A DNA stretch of 25,844 nt, taken from Planctomycetaceae bacterium. GTDB lineage: Bacteria > Planctomycetota > Planctomycetia > Pirellulales > Thermoguttaceae. Made by a program: the position numbers and the translations under genes. The DNA lies in assembly GCA_031256755.1 (NCBI GenBank), contig JAIRPZ010000076.1, positions 1-25,844 of the forward strand. Direction: 5' to 3'. Shown here one piece after another: positions 1 to 7,420 of this stretch. The notes beneath the pieces were generated by a model. It was not told the DNA's origin. It saw only the letters and a list, made by a program, of their open reading frames with translations, and searched no databases. The stretch's first letter is position 1. Every line of letters begins with the position of its first letter.

Positions 1-135
1 CGGCTGTCCGGTCAAACTGTCCGACCGATGTTTTCCCCCGCTTTACTTCGATACGGTTTTATAAGAAAATAGCATCCGGTGCGGCATTCGTACCGGACAC
101 CGCGCGGGTATCCGCCTTGATAACTGTATCCATTT
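1..135. other. Left edge, no assignable gene
   Basis: This short stretch lies before the first gene. Two forward frames are open from the window edge and stop at 62-64 (TAA) and 70-72 (TAG), so either could be the last 20 or so codons of an upstream gene. Neither tail is long enough to recognise. No promoter or Shine-Dalgarno site is evident before the ATG at 136, so the first gene may be co-transcribed with something outside the window. Confidence 0.3.
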
Positions 136-597
136 ATGACCGAATCCTTTGAACCGAAAGTGATTGCTTTTGTTTGCAACTGGTGTACTTACCTCGGAGC
201 CGATCTTGCCGGAACAAGCCGATTGGAATATCCGCCGAATTTGCGGATTATCCGGCTGCCCTGCACCGGACGAATCGATTTCAATTTGATCATCAAAGCG
301 TTTGAAAACGGAGCGGATTCCGTGCTGGTCAGCGGTTGTCACCCCGGCGATTGTCATTATTCCAGCGGAAATTTTCATGCCCGGCGGCGGTGGATTTTGT
401 TTCGGGAATTACTGCAAACACTCGGAATCGACACAGAACGCGTCCATTTCGCTTGGATTTCGGCAGCAGAAGGGGCAAAATTCCAAAAATATATTACGGA
501 AATCGTTGAAAAAACACGGACGATGGGTCCCTATTTTGCAATGAAAGAACCGGCACTTGGAGAGACGAAAAAATTTGAAAATACCGCATCCGTTTAA
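136..597 (+). CDS. MvhD/FlpD-type hydrogenase iron-sulfur subunit
   Basis: This 153-residue protein matches the MvhD/FlpD family (delta subunit of F420-non-reducing hydrogenase), which carries a [2Fe-2S] cluster and passes electrons between a partner dehydrogenase or hydrogenase and an HdrA-type flavoprotein. The visible support is CNWC (Cys14, Cys17), PCTGR (Cys43) and GCHPGDCHY (Cys68, Cys73), all in the usual family order, with the family's typical RRR segment following. Length is normal; the last 20 residues are divergent. ATG 136 is the first start after in-frame stops at 118 and 121, and no SD is visible. In bacteria without methanogenesis, such proteins usually sit beside HdrA-like or MetF-like genes; any such partner would lie to the left, outside the window. 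The function is inferred from the family; the physiological partner is unknown. Confidence 0.85.
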   Translation: MTESFEPKVIAFVCNWCTYLGADLAGTSRLEYPPNLRIIRLPCTGRIDFNLIIKAFENGADSVLVSGCHPGDCHYSSGNFHARRRWILFRELLQTLGIDTERVHFAWISAAEGAKFQKYITEIVEKTRTMGPYFAMKEPALGETKKFENTASV

Positions 598-658
598 CAT
601 TCTGCGTTCAAGCCGTTTTTGGACTTGCCGGCAATCGGTATCGAATCCTTTGCGGCTG

Positions 659-1222
659 ATGGATGTTGCCGTTGCCGCGGCGGACGAACCTTTTGCCGGA
701 ACAGAAACGGTTTCTGCCTCGCTGCCGCCGCTTTCGCTGCTGGAAGCCGCCCTGTTTTTGGCAAAAGAACCGATGCCGGGCCGCCGTCTGATCCAACTTG
801 CCGGTCTTGCGGAACGAACAAAGATCAAACCGCTGATCCGGCAACTGAATGAGCAATATCACCGCGATCAGTCGGCATTTTTTGTTACTGAAGTTGCTGA
901 AGGATTTCAATTGCGTACCCGCCCCGAATTGGCTCCATGGCTTGCCCGAATGTTGGAAGTACCGGCAGCCGTCCGGTTGAGCAATCCGGCAATGGAAACG
1001 TTGACGGTCATTGCCTACCGGCAGCCGGTTTTACGGGCAGACGTGGAACGTATCCGGGGAGTGCAGTGCGGCGAATTGATCCGGCAATTGCTTGATCAGA
1101 ATTTGATCAAAATTGTCGGGCGGTCGGATGAACTTGGTCGTCCTTTTTTGTACGGCACGACGAAAAAATTTCTCCAAGTGTTCGGACTGGCGAATTTGGA
1201 CGATCTGCCGGTGCTGCCGTAG
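659..1222 (+). CDS. scpB: Segregation and condensation protein B
   Basis: ScpB is the winged-helix subunit that binds the ScpA kleisin in the bacterial SMC condensin complex, acting on the nucleoid in chromosome compaction and segregation. The conserved core is clear: LSLLEAALFLAKEP near the N-terminus, then the family's TLTVIAYRQPVLRADVERIRGV segment (position about 1000-1065), the QLLDQNLIKIVGRSDELGRP winged-helix segment, and a closing YGTTKKFLQVFGL. ATG 659 gives 187 residues. The frame continues upstream to a TTG at 557, which would overlap the preceding gene by 41 bases and add an Arg-rich stretch unlike ScpB; I prefer 659. The usual neighbour scpA is not adjacent. Little room for another interpretation except the exact start. 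Confidence 0.88.
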   Translation: MDVAVAAADEPFAGTETVSASLPPLSLLEAALFLAKEPMPGRRLIQLAGLAERTKIKPLIRQLNEQYHRDQSAFFVTEVAEGFQLRTRPELAPWLARMLEVPAAVRLSNPAMETLTVIAYRQPVLRADVERIRGVQCGELIRQLLDQNLIKIVGRSDELGRPFLYGTTKKFLQVFGLANLDDLPVLP

Positions 1223-1290
1223 TTTTTAAGGTTGAGCGGGATACGGGCAGCACTGTTCATTCCGCCGTTTTCCTTCGTTCCCCGTTATGG

Positions 1291-1326
1291 TATAATCCGT
1301 AACGTTATCAAATATAAAATAAGGAG
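1291..1326 (+). promoter_or_regulatory. -10 box and SD for the NPCBM/cytochrome gene
   Basis: A perfect TATAAT lies at 1291-1296 in the gap after scpB, and AAGGAG at 1321-1326 sits nine bases before ATG 1336. No convincing -35 hexamer is visible at the right distance, so the promoter could be extended or activator-dependent. The SD is one of the strongest in the window and fixes the start of the downstream gene. Confidence 0.55.
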
Positions 1327-1335
1327 CAGCGGGAT

Positions 1336-4299
1336 ATGTTGCGCACTATTTTCATTTCTTTATTCATTCTTTTTTCGGCGGAGTTTGTGTCGGCTGAAAC
1401 CGTTTATATTGATTCGCTGGACCTGAACAAATGTCTTTCCGGCTGGGGAAAGACACAGAGCCGGAAGTCCGTAAGCGGCGGACCGATTTCTATCGGCGGA
1501 CAAAAGTTTGACCGCGGTGTCGGTATTCATCCCGCCAATACCGGCGAAAAGAAAGCCGAAATCCGTATCGCCCTGCCCCTTGCCGGCGGACGTTTCACCG
1601 CACAAACAGGTATCAATGATTCCCGCAGCAAACGGGGCTGCGCCGAATTTTTCGTTCTCGTTGACGGCGAAACCGTTTGGCAAAGCGGTTTGATGAAAGG
1701 AGGCGATACCGCAAAATCCTGCGAAGTTTCTTTTACCGAAAAGAATCAACTCCTGCAATTGATCGTCAGTGCCGGTCAGGATTACAACGATGACCATACC
1801 GATTGGGGAGATGCCAAACTTGAATTCCAAAACGGCAGGCGGAACGTTGAAACACAAAGGTCGCTTATCAATGCACCGCTCATTCCCGACCGCAGCGATG
1901 AATACGCTTACACTGCCGGACAGTTAAAAACCGGCATACCGGAAAAGCGGGCAAAACAAGCACTCCGCCCCGAATCCGTATTTTTGCCGTCCGACCAATC
2001 GCCGGTTGATGTTGTTTTCCGCCGGACAAAAGCACTGCTGGCACACCTCCAAACGTTGCCGAATGCACCGGCATTGGAAAAGGAAACCGCCGCCCTTGCG
2101 GACTTGGAACCGTTCATCATAAAAGCCGGAACCGAAGAAGAAAAACGGAAACTTTTTGCCGAAATCGCCGCATTGCGGGATAATATAGCGTTACAAAATC
2201 CGCTGCTGGATTTCAACGATATTCTGTTCATTAAACGTCATTATTGTCCCGAACCGGAAAAAGAAGGAAACCACATGGTTGACCAATTTTTCGGATTTCA
2301 CGCGGTTCCCGGCGGCGGACTGTTCATTTTGCAAAATGCTTTTGTCCCGGATAAGCGGACAGTCAAAAACGTGACGGCAAACTCTGCCGTAGAAAATGAA
2401 TGCCGCTTAAAAGGAGAAAAACTGGACGGCAGTCATTGGGGTTTTCTCTCGCCGGAACTTTCATTTGACAGCAGGAAAATCCTTTTTGCCGCAGCGGAAA
2501 CATCGGAAAAACGTCATTCTTATCAGTGGACGGCGGGAAATTGTTATCACCTTTTCGAGATCAACGTCGACGGCACACACTTAAAACAGTTAACGGACGG
2601 TCAATGGAATGATATTGATCCCTGCTATCTGCCGGGCGGACGGATTGCGTTCATTTCGGAACGGCGCGGCGGCTACGGCAGATGTCACGGCAGACCTTGT
2701 CCGGGTTATACGCTTCATTCGATGCTGCCGGACGGCAGAGATATTGTTACGTTAAGTCCGCACGAAACCAACGAATGGTCGCCGGTTGTTGATCATCACG
2801 GCATGATTGTTTATACCCGATGGGATTACGTTGACAGAGGGTTTAACAATGCGCATCATCCTTGGACAACTACGCCGGATGGACGCGACCCGCGTGCGAT
2901 TCAGGGGAATTATTCCGAAAAGGAGCGGGAACGTCCTCACTTTGAAACTTCATTGCAGCCGATTCCGCAGTCGCCGAAGTTTGCCGCAACCGCGCAGGGA
3001 CATCATTCGCAGTATTTCGGTTCGGTTGTTTTGCTTGACCCGAATGTGCCGGACGATGAGGAAGGCGGTGAACCGATGGCACCGCTCCGCCGGATTACGC
3101 CGGAGCAGCCCTTTCCCGAAGTCGAAAACCGGGCGCATAAAGATTCGCAGAATTACGGTCAGCCCTTTCCGATTGGAGCAAGCGAGGACTTTTATCTTGT
3201 TGTCTATGATCCGTACAGCGGAATGGGCAAAGGACACGAAAATAATTACGGTATTTATCTTCTTGATTCTTTCGGCAACCGGACGCTGCTTTACCGCGAC
3301 CCGGAAATTTCGTGTCAAAATCCGATTCCGCTGAAACCGCGTCCGGTACCGGCGGCGGTTGCCCATCAAACGCTGACAGGACTGCCGCCCGGAACAGCGA
3401 CGCAAATTCCGGCAGCAGAACTGCCGAAAACCGGAACTGCCGGAGTCGTCAATGTCCATTTGACAAACCGTCCCTTTCCCGCCGGGACGAAAATTAAAGA
3501 ATTACGGATTGTGCAAATCCTGCCGAAGACAACGCCGGTGAACAACGTTCCGCGTATCGGCTACGGAGACGAAACCGGCGCACGAAAAGTTTTGGGAACG
3601 GTGCCGGTGGAACCGGACGGCAGCGTGCGGTTTGAACTGCCGGTCAACGTACCGGTTTATTTTCAGGTGCTGGACGAAAACGGTGTTGCGGTTCAATGGA
3701 TGCGGAGTGCTACTTACATTAAACCGGGAGAAACGCTGACCTGTTTAGGATGTCATGAAGGAAGACATCATGGAACGGCGAATCCGGCAAGTTATCCGGC
3801 AGCATTCCGCAAACCGGCATCGGTCATCAAACCGGAAGCCGACGGTTCAAACCCGTTCAGTTATCCCCGGCTGGTGCAGCCGGTTCTTGATAAACATTGT
3901 GTTTCGTGCCATGAAAAAGAAGCGGAAACCGGCAAAACATTCCGGCTGGGACGGACGGTTGTGAAATATCAGCCGGCAAAATCAGGAAGGGAAGGCGAGT
4001 TCTTTGAATCGTATGCAAAATTGGAACCGTATGTATTTATGCTGCGGAATGTTCCGACATCCGGTGTACCGCTTTGTTCGTGGTCGCCGGCACGAACTTT
4101 TCCGAAAGAGTTCGGCGCAAACAAATCGCCGCTTTGGCATTTATTGCAGAAAGGGCATTACGGCGTTGTGTTAAGTCAGCCGGAAAAACGGGCGTTGGCG
4201 TTGTGGATGGATAACAATGCGGACTTCTACGGTGCATTTGAATTGGACACGCTTGCCGCTCAACGGGAAGGAAAAATTGTTCTTCCGAAGTTGGAATAA
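1336..4299 (+). CDS. Secreted NPCBM / PD40 / cytochrome c-like protein
   Basis: This is a 987-residue exported multidomain protein. Residues 1-20 form a signal peptide ending VSA. Residues about 25-150 look like an NPCBM domain (GWGKTQSRKSVSGG, FDRGVGIHP, then the Asp/Gly-rich DWGDAKLE end), a fold associated with carbohydrate binding. The middle (about 300-650) has TolB/PD40-like beta-propeller repeats such as FEINVDGTHLKQLTDGQWND and YLPGGRIAFISERRG, and resembles the family related to the hydrazine synthase alpha subunit. Two class I haem motifs follow: CLGCH at residues 803-807 and CVSCH at 855-859. It probably acts in the periplasm or on the cell surface. Resemblance to hydrazine synthase does not imply anammox; such proteins are common in planctomycetes without it and their substrate is unknown. 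It appears to be monocistronic and has a paralogue at 18542-22336. Confidence 0.75.
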   Translation: MLRTIFISLFILFSAEFVSAETVYIDSLDLNKCLSGWGKTQSRKSVSGGPISIGGQKFDRGVGIHPANTGEKKAEIRIALPLAGGRFTAQTGINDSRSKRGCAEFFVLVDGETVWQSGLMKGGDTAKSCEVSFTEKNQLLQLIVSAGQDYNDDHTDWGDAKLEFQNGRRNVETQRSLINAPLIPDRSDEYAYTAGQLKTGIPEKRAKQALRPESVFLPSDQSPVDVVFRRTKALLAHLQTLPNAPALEKETAALADLEPFIIKAGTEEEKRKLFAEIAALRDNIALQNPLLDFNDILFIKRHYCPEPEKEGNHMVDQFFGFHAVPGGGLFILQNAFVPDKRTVKNVTANSAVENECRLKGEKLDGSHWGFLSPELSFDSRKILFAAAETSEKRHSYQWTAGNCYHLFEINVDGTHLKQLTDGQWNDIDPCYLPGGRIAFISERRGGYGRCHGRPCPGYTLHSMLPDGRDIVTLSPHETNEWSPVVDHHGMIVYTRWDYVDRGFNNAHHPWTTTPDGRDPRAIQGNYSEKERERPHFETSLQPIPQSPKFAATAQGHHSQYFGSVVLLDPNVPDDEEGGEPMAPLRRITPEQPFPEVENRAHKDSQNYGQPFPIGASEDFYLVVYDPYSGMGKGHENNYGIYLLDSFGNRTLLYRDPEISCQNPIPLKPRPVPAAVAHQTLTGLPPGTATQIPAAELPKTGTAGVVNVHLTNRPFPAGTKIKELRIVQILPKTTPVNNVPRIGYGDETGARKVLGTVPVEPDGSVRFELPVNVPVYFQVLDENGVAVQWMRSATYIKPGETLTCLGCHEGRHHGTANPASYPAAFRKPASVIKPEADGSNPFSYPRLVQPVLDKHCVSCHEKEAETGKTFRLGRTVVKYQPAKSGREGEFFESYAKLEPYVFMLRNVPTSGVPLCSWSPARTFPKEFGANKSPLWHLLQKGHYGVVLSQPEKRALALWMDNNADFYGAFELDTLAAQREGKIVLPKLE

Positions 4300-4355
4300 T
4301 CACGTCTCCGCACGTTCTTGAAATGACCGGCAAAGAGGAAAACGTTACAAAATAT

Positions 4356-4396
4356 CTGATACCGGAAAAGCGATCCGGGAAAAGATCGCCTATCAG
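4356..4396. terminator. Nested inverted repeat between convergent genes
   Basis: Between the convergent cytochrome-like gene and ruvA there is an outer pair CTGATA (4356-4361) / TATCAG (4391-4396) enclosing an inner pair GCGATC (4370-4375) / GATCGC (4384-4389). The inner loop is eight bases and the left side has an eight-base bulge. There is no T-run on either side, so it is not a classical intrinsic terminator; it may still end or stabilise transcripts. Confidence 0.25.
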
Positions 4397-4451
4397 CGCA
4401 GCGGCAGCCATACGGCATGAAACATTGCTGTATAAAACATTGCCGTTGAAT

Positions 4452-5069
4452 TCAGCGGCTGTTTTGATAGATCGCCTGAATCATTTCGGCAGAATCTTTG
4501 AATTTCGTTTTGGTTTGCAGAACCGTATCGACAAGCCGCCGGGCATCGGCTTCGCTATGTCCTAATGCCAGCAGGGCTTCAAACGTTTCCGAAACAACAT
4601 CGATCCGCTGTTCCGAACCTTCCGCTGCCGGTCGGGCAACAAGCAGCGCAAATCGGGAAACCTTCCGGCGGAGTTTGGCAACAATCCGTTCAGCCATAGC
4701 GGCTCCGATACCGGGTAAACTTGCCAAAAATTTTTCATCTTTTTCTTCAATGGCTTCAGCAACTTCTTTCACAGGACGGATCATTGCCCGAAGGGCTTTT
4801 TTTGTACCGACACCGTCCACGCTGCAAAATAATTCAAAGAATTGCCGCTCTGCCTCCGTCAGAAAACCAATCAGACGCGGCATCATTTTTCCTTGCGGAT
4901 TGCCGTCCAGTGAATAAATCGTGTGCAGCGAAACGGTCTTGTTGATGTCGCCCTGCAACTGCCGCCGTGTGTATTCGGGAATCAGCACCTCGTACTCAAA
5001 CGGGGCGGCAGCAATCACCGCACTGTCGTCATGAAGTGCCGTTAAAAGACCGGTAATTTTTGTAATCAT
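4452..5069 (-). CDS. ruvA: Holliday junction branch migration protein RuvA
   Basis: RuvA binds four-way DNA junctions as a tetramer and loads the RuvB motor during homologous recombination and repair. The 205 residues fit the family length and three-domain plan: an N-terminal OB-fold (1-63, beginning MITKITGLL), two helix-hairpin-helix motifs (CSVDGVGTKKAL at 82-93 and LASLPGIGAAMAERIVAKL at 115-133), a divergent linker, and the C-terminal RuvB-binding three-helix domain (ETFEALLALGHSEADARRLVD, 161-181). The ATG at 5069 starts exactly at the OB-fold. ruvB and ruvC are not in the window. The upstream gene on the same strand ends 32 bases before it, so the two are probably co-transcribed. Confidence 0.95.
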   Translation of the reverse strand: MITKITGLLTALHDDSAVIAAAPFEYEVLIPEYTRRQLQGDINKTVSLHTIYSLDGNPQGKMMPRLIGFLTEAERQFFELFCSVDGVGTKKALRAMIRPVKEVAEAIEEKDEKFLASLPGIGAAMAERIVAKLRRKVSRFALLVARPAAEGSEQRIDVVSETFEALLALGHSEADARRLVDTVLQTKTKFKDSAEMIQAIYQNSR

Positions 5070-5101
5070 ATTCGATGGAGTTCTGTTGCGTTGCAGGTGC
5101 T

Positions 5102-5740
5102 TTATTCAAACGAAAAGGAAGCCGTGTCTGCCGGTGTAATGTGCATCACAAAATCCGCGGACTTTCGGGACACTTTGTCAGGAACCGACTGTTCCGCATA
5201 TTTGGCTGCCGCTGATAAGCCCTGCGGTAAATTGCTGCCGCCCGACTGTTGCAGCATCGTCAACACTTCGGCAAGTTTCGCAATGTCCGAAAATTCCGTT
5301 TGCAGTCCTCCCGCTTTGTTTAACATTCCTTGTACAGCATCCTGATTCGGGATTTGATCCATCAGCATCAAGCCGTCGCTGCCGTTTTTCAAATTCATGT
5401 CCTGTGCCGGAATACCTGCTCCTTTCATGGCAGACATAAGATTGCTCTCGAAATTTTTGATTTTGAGTTGCAACATGTTCGCCAGCATTTCTCCCCGCTG
5501 TTTTAACTGGGCAAGCCCCGTTAAGTCCAGTTCGCCGGTATCGGTATTTCCGGTTCCCTGCATTTCCGTATTCAGCAGTTGCTGAAGAATGTTTGCCGAA
5601 GGAGAAATTGTGACGGAATCTCCCGCCGGAGAGGGGATCGGTACCGAAGAAAGTGCTTTCGGCATCGATTCCGCAGAAATACCCGGCTGAACGCCGAAAA
5701 CACCTGCATAACTGTTGACTAAAGAAGCCGGACTGAACAT
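5102..5740 (-). CDS. Unrecognised protein upstream of ruvA
   Basis: I do not recognise this protein. With ATG 5740 it has 212 residues; a GTG at 5764 would add eight. It is low in Cys and Trp, rich in Met, Gln, Ser and Leu, and has a helical middle (QQLLNTEMQG, LKQRGEMLANMLQLKIKNFE) followed by a looser region and another helical part (FSDIAKLAEVLTMLQQSGG). There is no convincing signal peptide: the N-terminus is only mildly hydrophobic. The composition recalls small scaffold or flagellar-associated proteins, but no motif supports that. It lies 32 bases upstream of ruvA on the same strand, so it is probably the first gene of a two-gene unit. It starts in the divergent intergenic region that contains the perfect palindrome. 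Confidence 0.6.
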   Translation of the reverse strand: MFSPASLVNSYAGVFGVQPGISAESMPKALSSVPIPSPAGDSVTISPSANILQQLLNTEMQGTGNTDTGELDLTGLAQLKQRGEMLANMLQLKIKNFESNLMSAMKGAGIPAQDMNLKNGSDGLMLMDQIPNQDAVQGMLNKAGGLQTEFSDIAKLAEVLTMLQQSGGSNLPQGLSAAAKYAEQSVPDKVSRKSADFVMHITPADTASFSFE

Positions 5741-5797
5741 AACGGTAACAAAAAAAGGAATCACTTCACTGACAGATCGTAATCATTCCGTAAAAAC

Positions 5798-5836
5798 CGG
5801 TCAACCGCAATTATTGCGAATAATTGCGGTTGACCG
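5798..5836. repeat. Perfect 18-bp inverted repeat with 3-base loop
   Basis: CGGTCAACCGCAATTATT at 5798-5815 is followed by GCG and then its exact reverse complement at 5819-5836. It lies between the divergent genes starting at 5740 (-) and 6009 (+), about 60 bases upstream of the minus-strand start. On the minus strand a short T5 run follows the hairpin, as in an intrinsic terminator, but no minus-strand gene ends just upstream of it. It could be an operator for a dimeric regulator, a hairpin in a leader RNA, or a small palindromic element. No other copy was seen in the window. Confidence 0.8.
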
Positions 5837-5886
5837 TCCCGCGAAATCCCGTTATTTTTGCCCTTGTTCTCTTTTTAAGAAAAGAT

Positions 5887-5934
5887 TAAAATACCGGCTA
5901 AAATACTGACCTGTTAAAATCCGGCTGTAAAATT
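5887..5934. repeat. Imperfect tandem repeat in divergent intergenic region
   Basis: TTAAAATACCGGCTAAAAT at 5887-5905 and TTAAAATCCGGCTGTAAAAT at 5915-5934 are near-identical with small indels, giving a roughly 28-base period. They lie 75-120 bases upstream of the EF-hand gene start at 6009. The TAAAAT words resemble -10 boxes, so this may be a promoter region or a pair of regulator sites. Confidence 0.45.
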
Positions 5935-6008
5935 GCCGTGAAATGATGACGGCGGGATCAGATTATTTTTTACCTTAATGACATTACTGTTTCGGTTTTC
6001 TATCAGAT

Positions 6009-7367
6009 ATGTTTATTTCACGCTGCCGGCTCTTTTTTGTTCTTTTTTTCGGTTTTGCACTGCTGACAGTTTCCTCGCAGGGGCAGGAATCTGCGGCGGA
6101 CAGTCCGGCCATGCCGCGTGTCGCACCGGGCGGTCTTTTTGTGATTCCGCCGGACATTAACTATGAGTCCATGCAGGAAATTAAGGATATTCCCGAATTG
6201 CTAGCCAAATTACCGGAAGCAGACCCGCAGTTTCAGGGCGATATACGTTTCGGAAACGACTGGGCAACAAAAATCCGTTTTGCCCGCGAAATCTGGTGTT
6301 TGGAGTTTTCCTTCAAACCGATGCGGATTGTCGAAGTTGATCTTCCGAATTTACACGGAACATTGGACAAAAAAAAGGTCTGGTATCTTGTGTACAACGT
6401 AAAGAATAAAGGACCGGCGATGAAAAATCCTGCCGCCGCTGAAGAATCTGCCGCGATTTCTGCAACAATTTCCGTAACGAATAGCAGCATTGCTTCGGCT
6501 GCGCCGCAGCAAAAGGAATTAACTCTGCCCGTTGCCGAAGATAAAATTCCGGTCAAAGAAGGCGAAAAACCGCAGCAACGCTCGGCACCTCTTCCGATTC
6601 GGGGAATTCCCGGTCGTTTTGAACCGGTACCGGGACAAGCAAAACCGATCGCCTTCGTGCCGCAATTTATGTTTGCGATTCACAAACTCGTTGCCGAAAC
6701 AAAGTTGAGCAATGATCCGCAGACAGGAGCCGTCAGGCAGGAAACAACAACGGCAACGGTTTCTTATCACGATCAAATCATTCCGCTTGCTGTGCCGGTG
6801 ATTATGGAACGGGAAGGAATGAAGACACCGCCGGAAACATCCGTGAGTATTGCGGCAAAAGAAATTGCCCCCGGTCGTGATTTGTGGGGGGTCGCCATGT
6901 GGACGGATATTGATCCGCGGGTTCATGAATTTTCGGTCTATGTTTCCGGTCTTACCAATGCGTACCAATGGAAGGAAAAAACAATCAAGAACGGCAAGAA
7001 AGACAAAGACGGAAATGAAACTCCCGCATACGAAAACACCGGAAAAATCGGCGAAGGAAGAATATTGAAACGAAAAGTGCTGAAAACCGACTGGTGGCGG
7101 CTGGGAGATCAATTTTCGCTCAACGATTCTCAAATCCGGTATGGTACAAAAGACGGATTGATGCCGGTTAGCATTTTTGATTCCAGCGGCGACTTTAACC
7201 GGGACGGCCGAGTTGATGAAGAAGAACGGAAACGTTATGTAGAAGAAGTTTATAAAGCCGATACAAACAACGACGGACATCTTAGTGAACAGGAAAAAGC
7301 GGAATACAACCGTATTCATCAAATTTGGCTGAAACCGACTTACGGATACGAATGGCTATATTTATAG
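6009..7367 (+). CDS. Exported protein with C-terminal EF-hand pair
   Basis: The 452-residue product begins with a signal peptide (hydrophobic residues 8-22, likely cut near SSQG/QES). The body (about 50-380) contains a conserved-looking beta-rich segment (FGNDWATKIRFAREIWCLEF, 81-100; VWYLVYNVKNKGP, 124-136), an Ala/Thr/Lys/Pro-rich insert (138-205) and a later segment around DLWGVAMWTDIDP (291-303). The C-terminus has two textbook calcium-binding loops: residues 395-406 (DFNRDGRVDEEE) and 418-429 (DTNNDGHLSEQE). The EF-hands are seen directly; the rest belongs to no family I can name. It is transcribed alone, divergent from the ruvA unit and convergent with the next gene. Calcium may stabilise it or tether it in the envelope; this is inference. 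Confidence 0.75.
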   Translation: MFISRCRLFFVLFFGFALLTVSSQGQESAADSPAMPRVAPGGLFVIPPDINYESMQEIKDIPELLAKLPEADPQFQGDIRFGNDWATKIRFAREIWCLEFSFKPMRIVEVDLPNLHGTLDKKKVWYLVYNVKNKGPAMKNPAAAEESAAISATISVTNSSIASAAPQQKELTLPVAEDKIPVKEGEKPQQRSAPLPIRGIPGRFEPVPGQAKPIAFVPQFMFAIHKLVAETKLSNDPQTGAVRQETTTATVSYHDQIIPLAVPVIMEREGMKTPPETSVSIAAKEIAPGRDLWGVAMWTDIDPRVHEFSVYVSGLTNAYQWKEKTIKNGKKDKDGNETPAYENTGKIGEGRILKRKVLKTDWWRLGDQFSLNDSQIRYGTKDGLMPVSIFDSSGDFNRDGRVDEEERKRYVEEVYKADTNNDGHLSEQEKAEYNRIHQIWLKPTYGYEWLYL

Positions 7368-7371
7368 CGGA

Positions 7372-7420
7372 AACGGGCAGGGGAGCGGGACTTTTTTAAT
7401 CCGTATTCACAATGCCCGTT
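7372..7420. terminator. Possible shared terminator of convergent genes
   Basis: AACGGGCA (7372-7379) and TGCCCGTT (7413-7420) are exact inverted repeats spanning the 28-base gap between two convergent stop codons, with a T6 run at 7392-7397 inside the 33-base loop. The arrangement could form a long hairpin in either transcript. The large loop and internal rather than trailing T-run make it a weak candidate. Confidence 0.25.

Noticed and set aside
557..658. A longer ScpB starting at TTG 557
   Set aside because: It would overlap the MvhD gene by 41 bases and add an Arg-rich stretch not typical of ScpB; ATG 659 leaves the conserved core complete.
1336..4299. Hydrazine synthase and therefore anammox metabolism
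   Set aside because: The protein resembles the hydrazine synthase alpha family only in its propeller and haem part, carries an added NPCBM domain, and no other anammox gene is present in the window.
6519..7322. A 267-codon open frame on the minus strand
   Set aside because: It is antisense to the EF-hand protein gene, whose signal peptide and calcium loops are clear; the antisense translation is Phe/Arg/Ile-rich without motifs.
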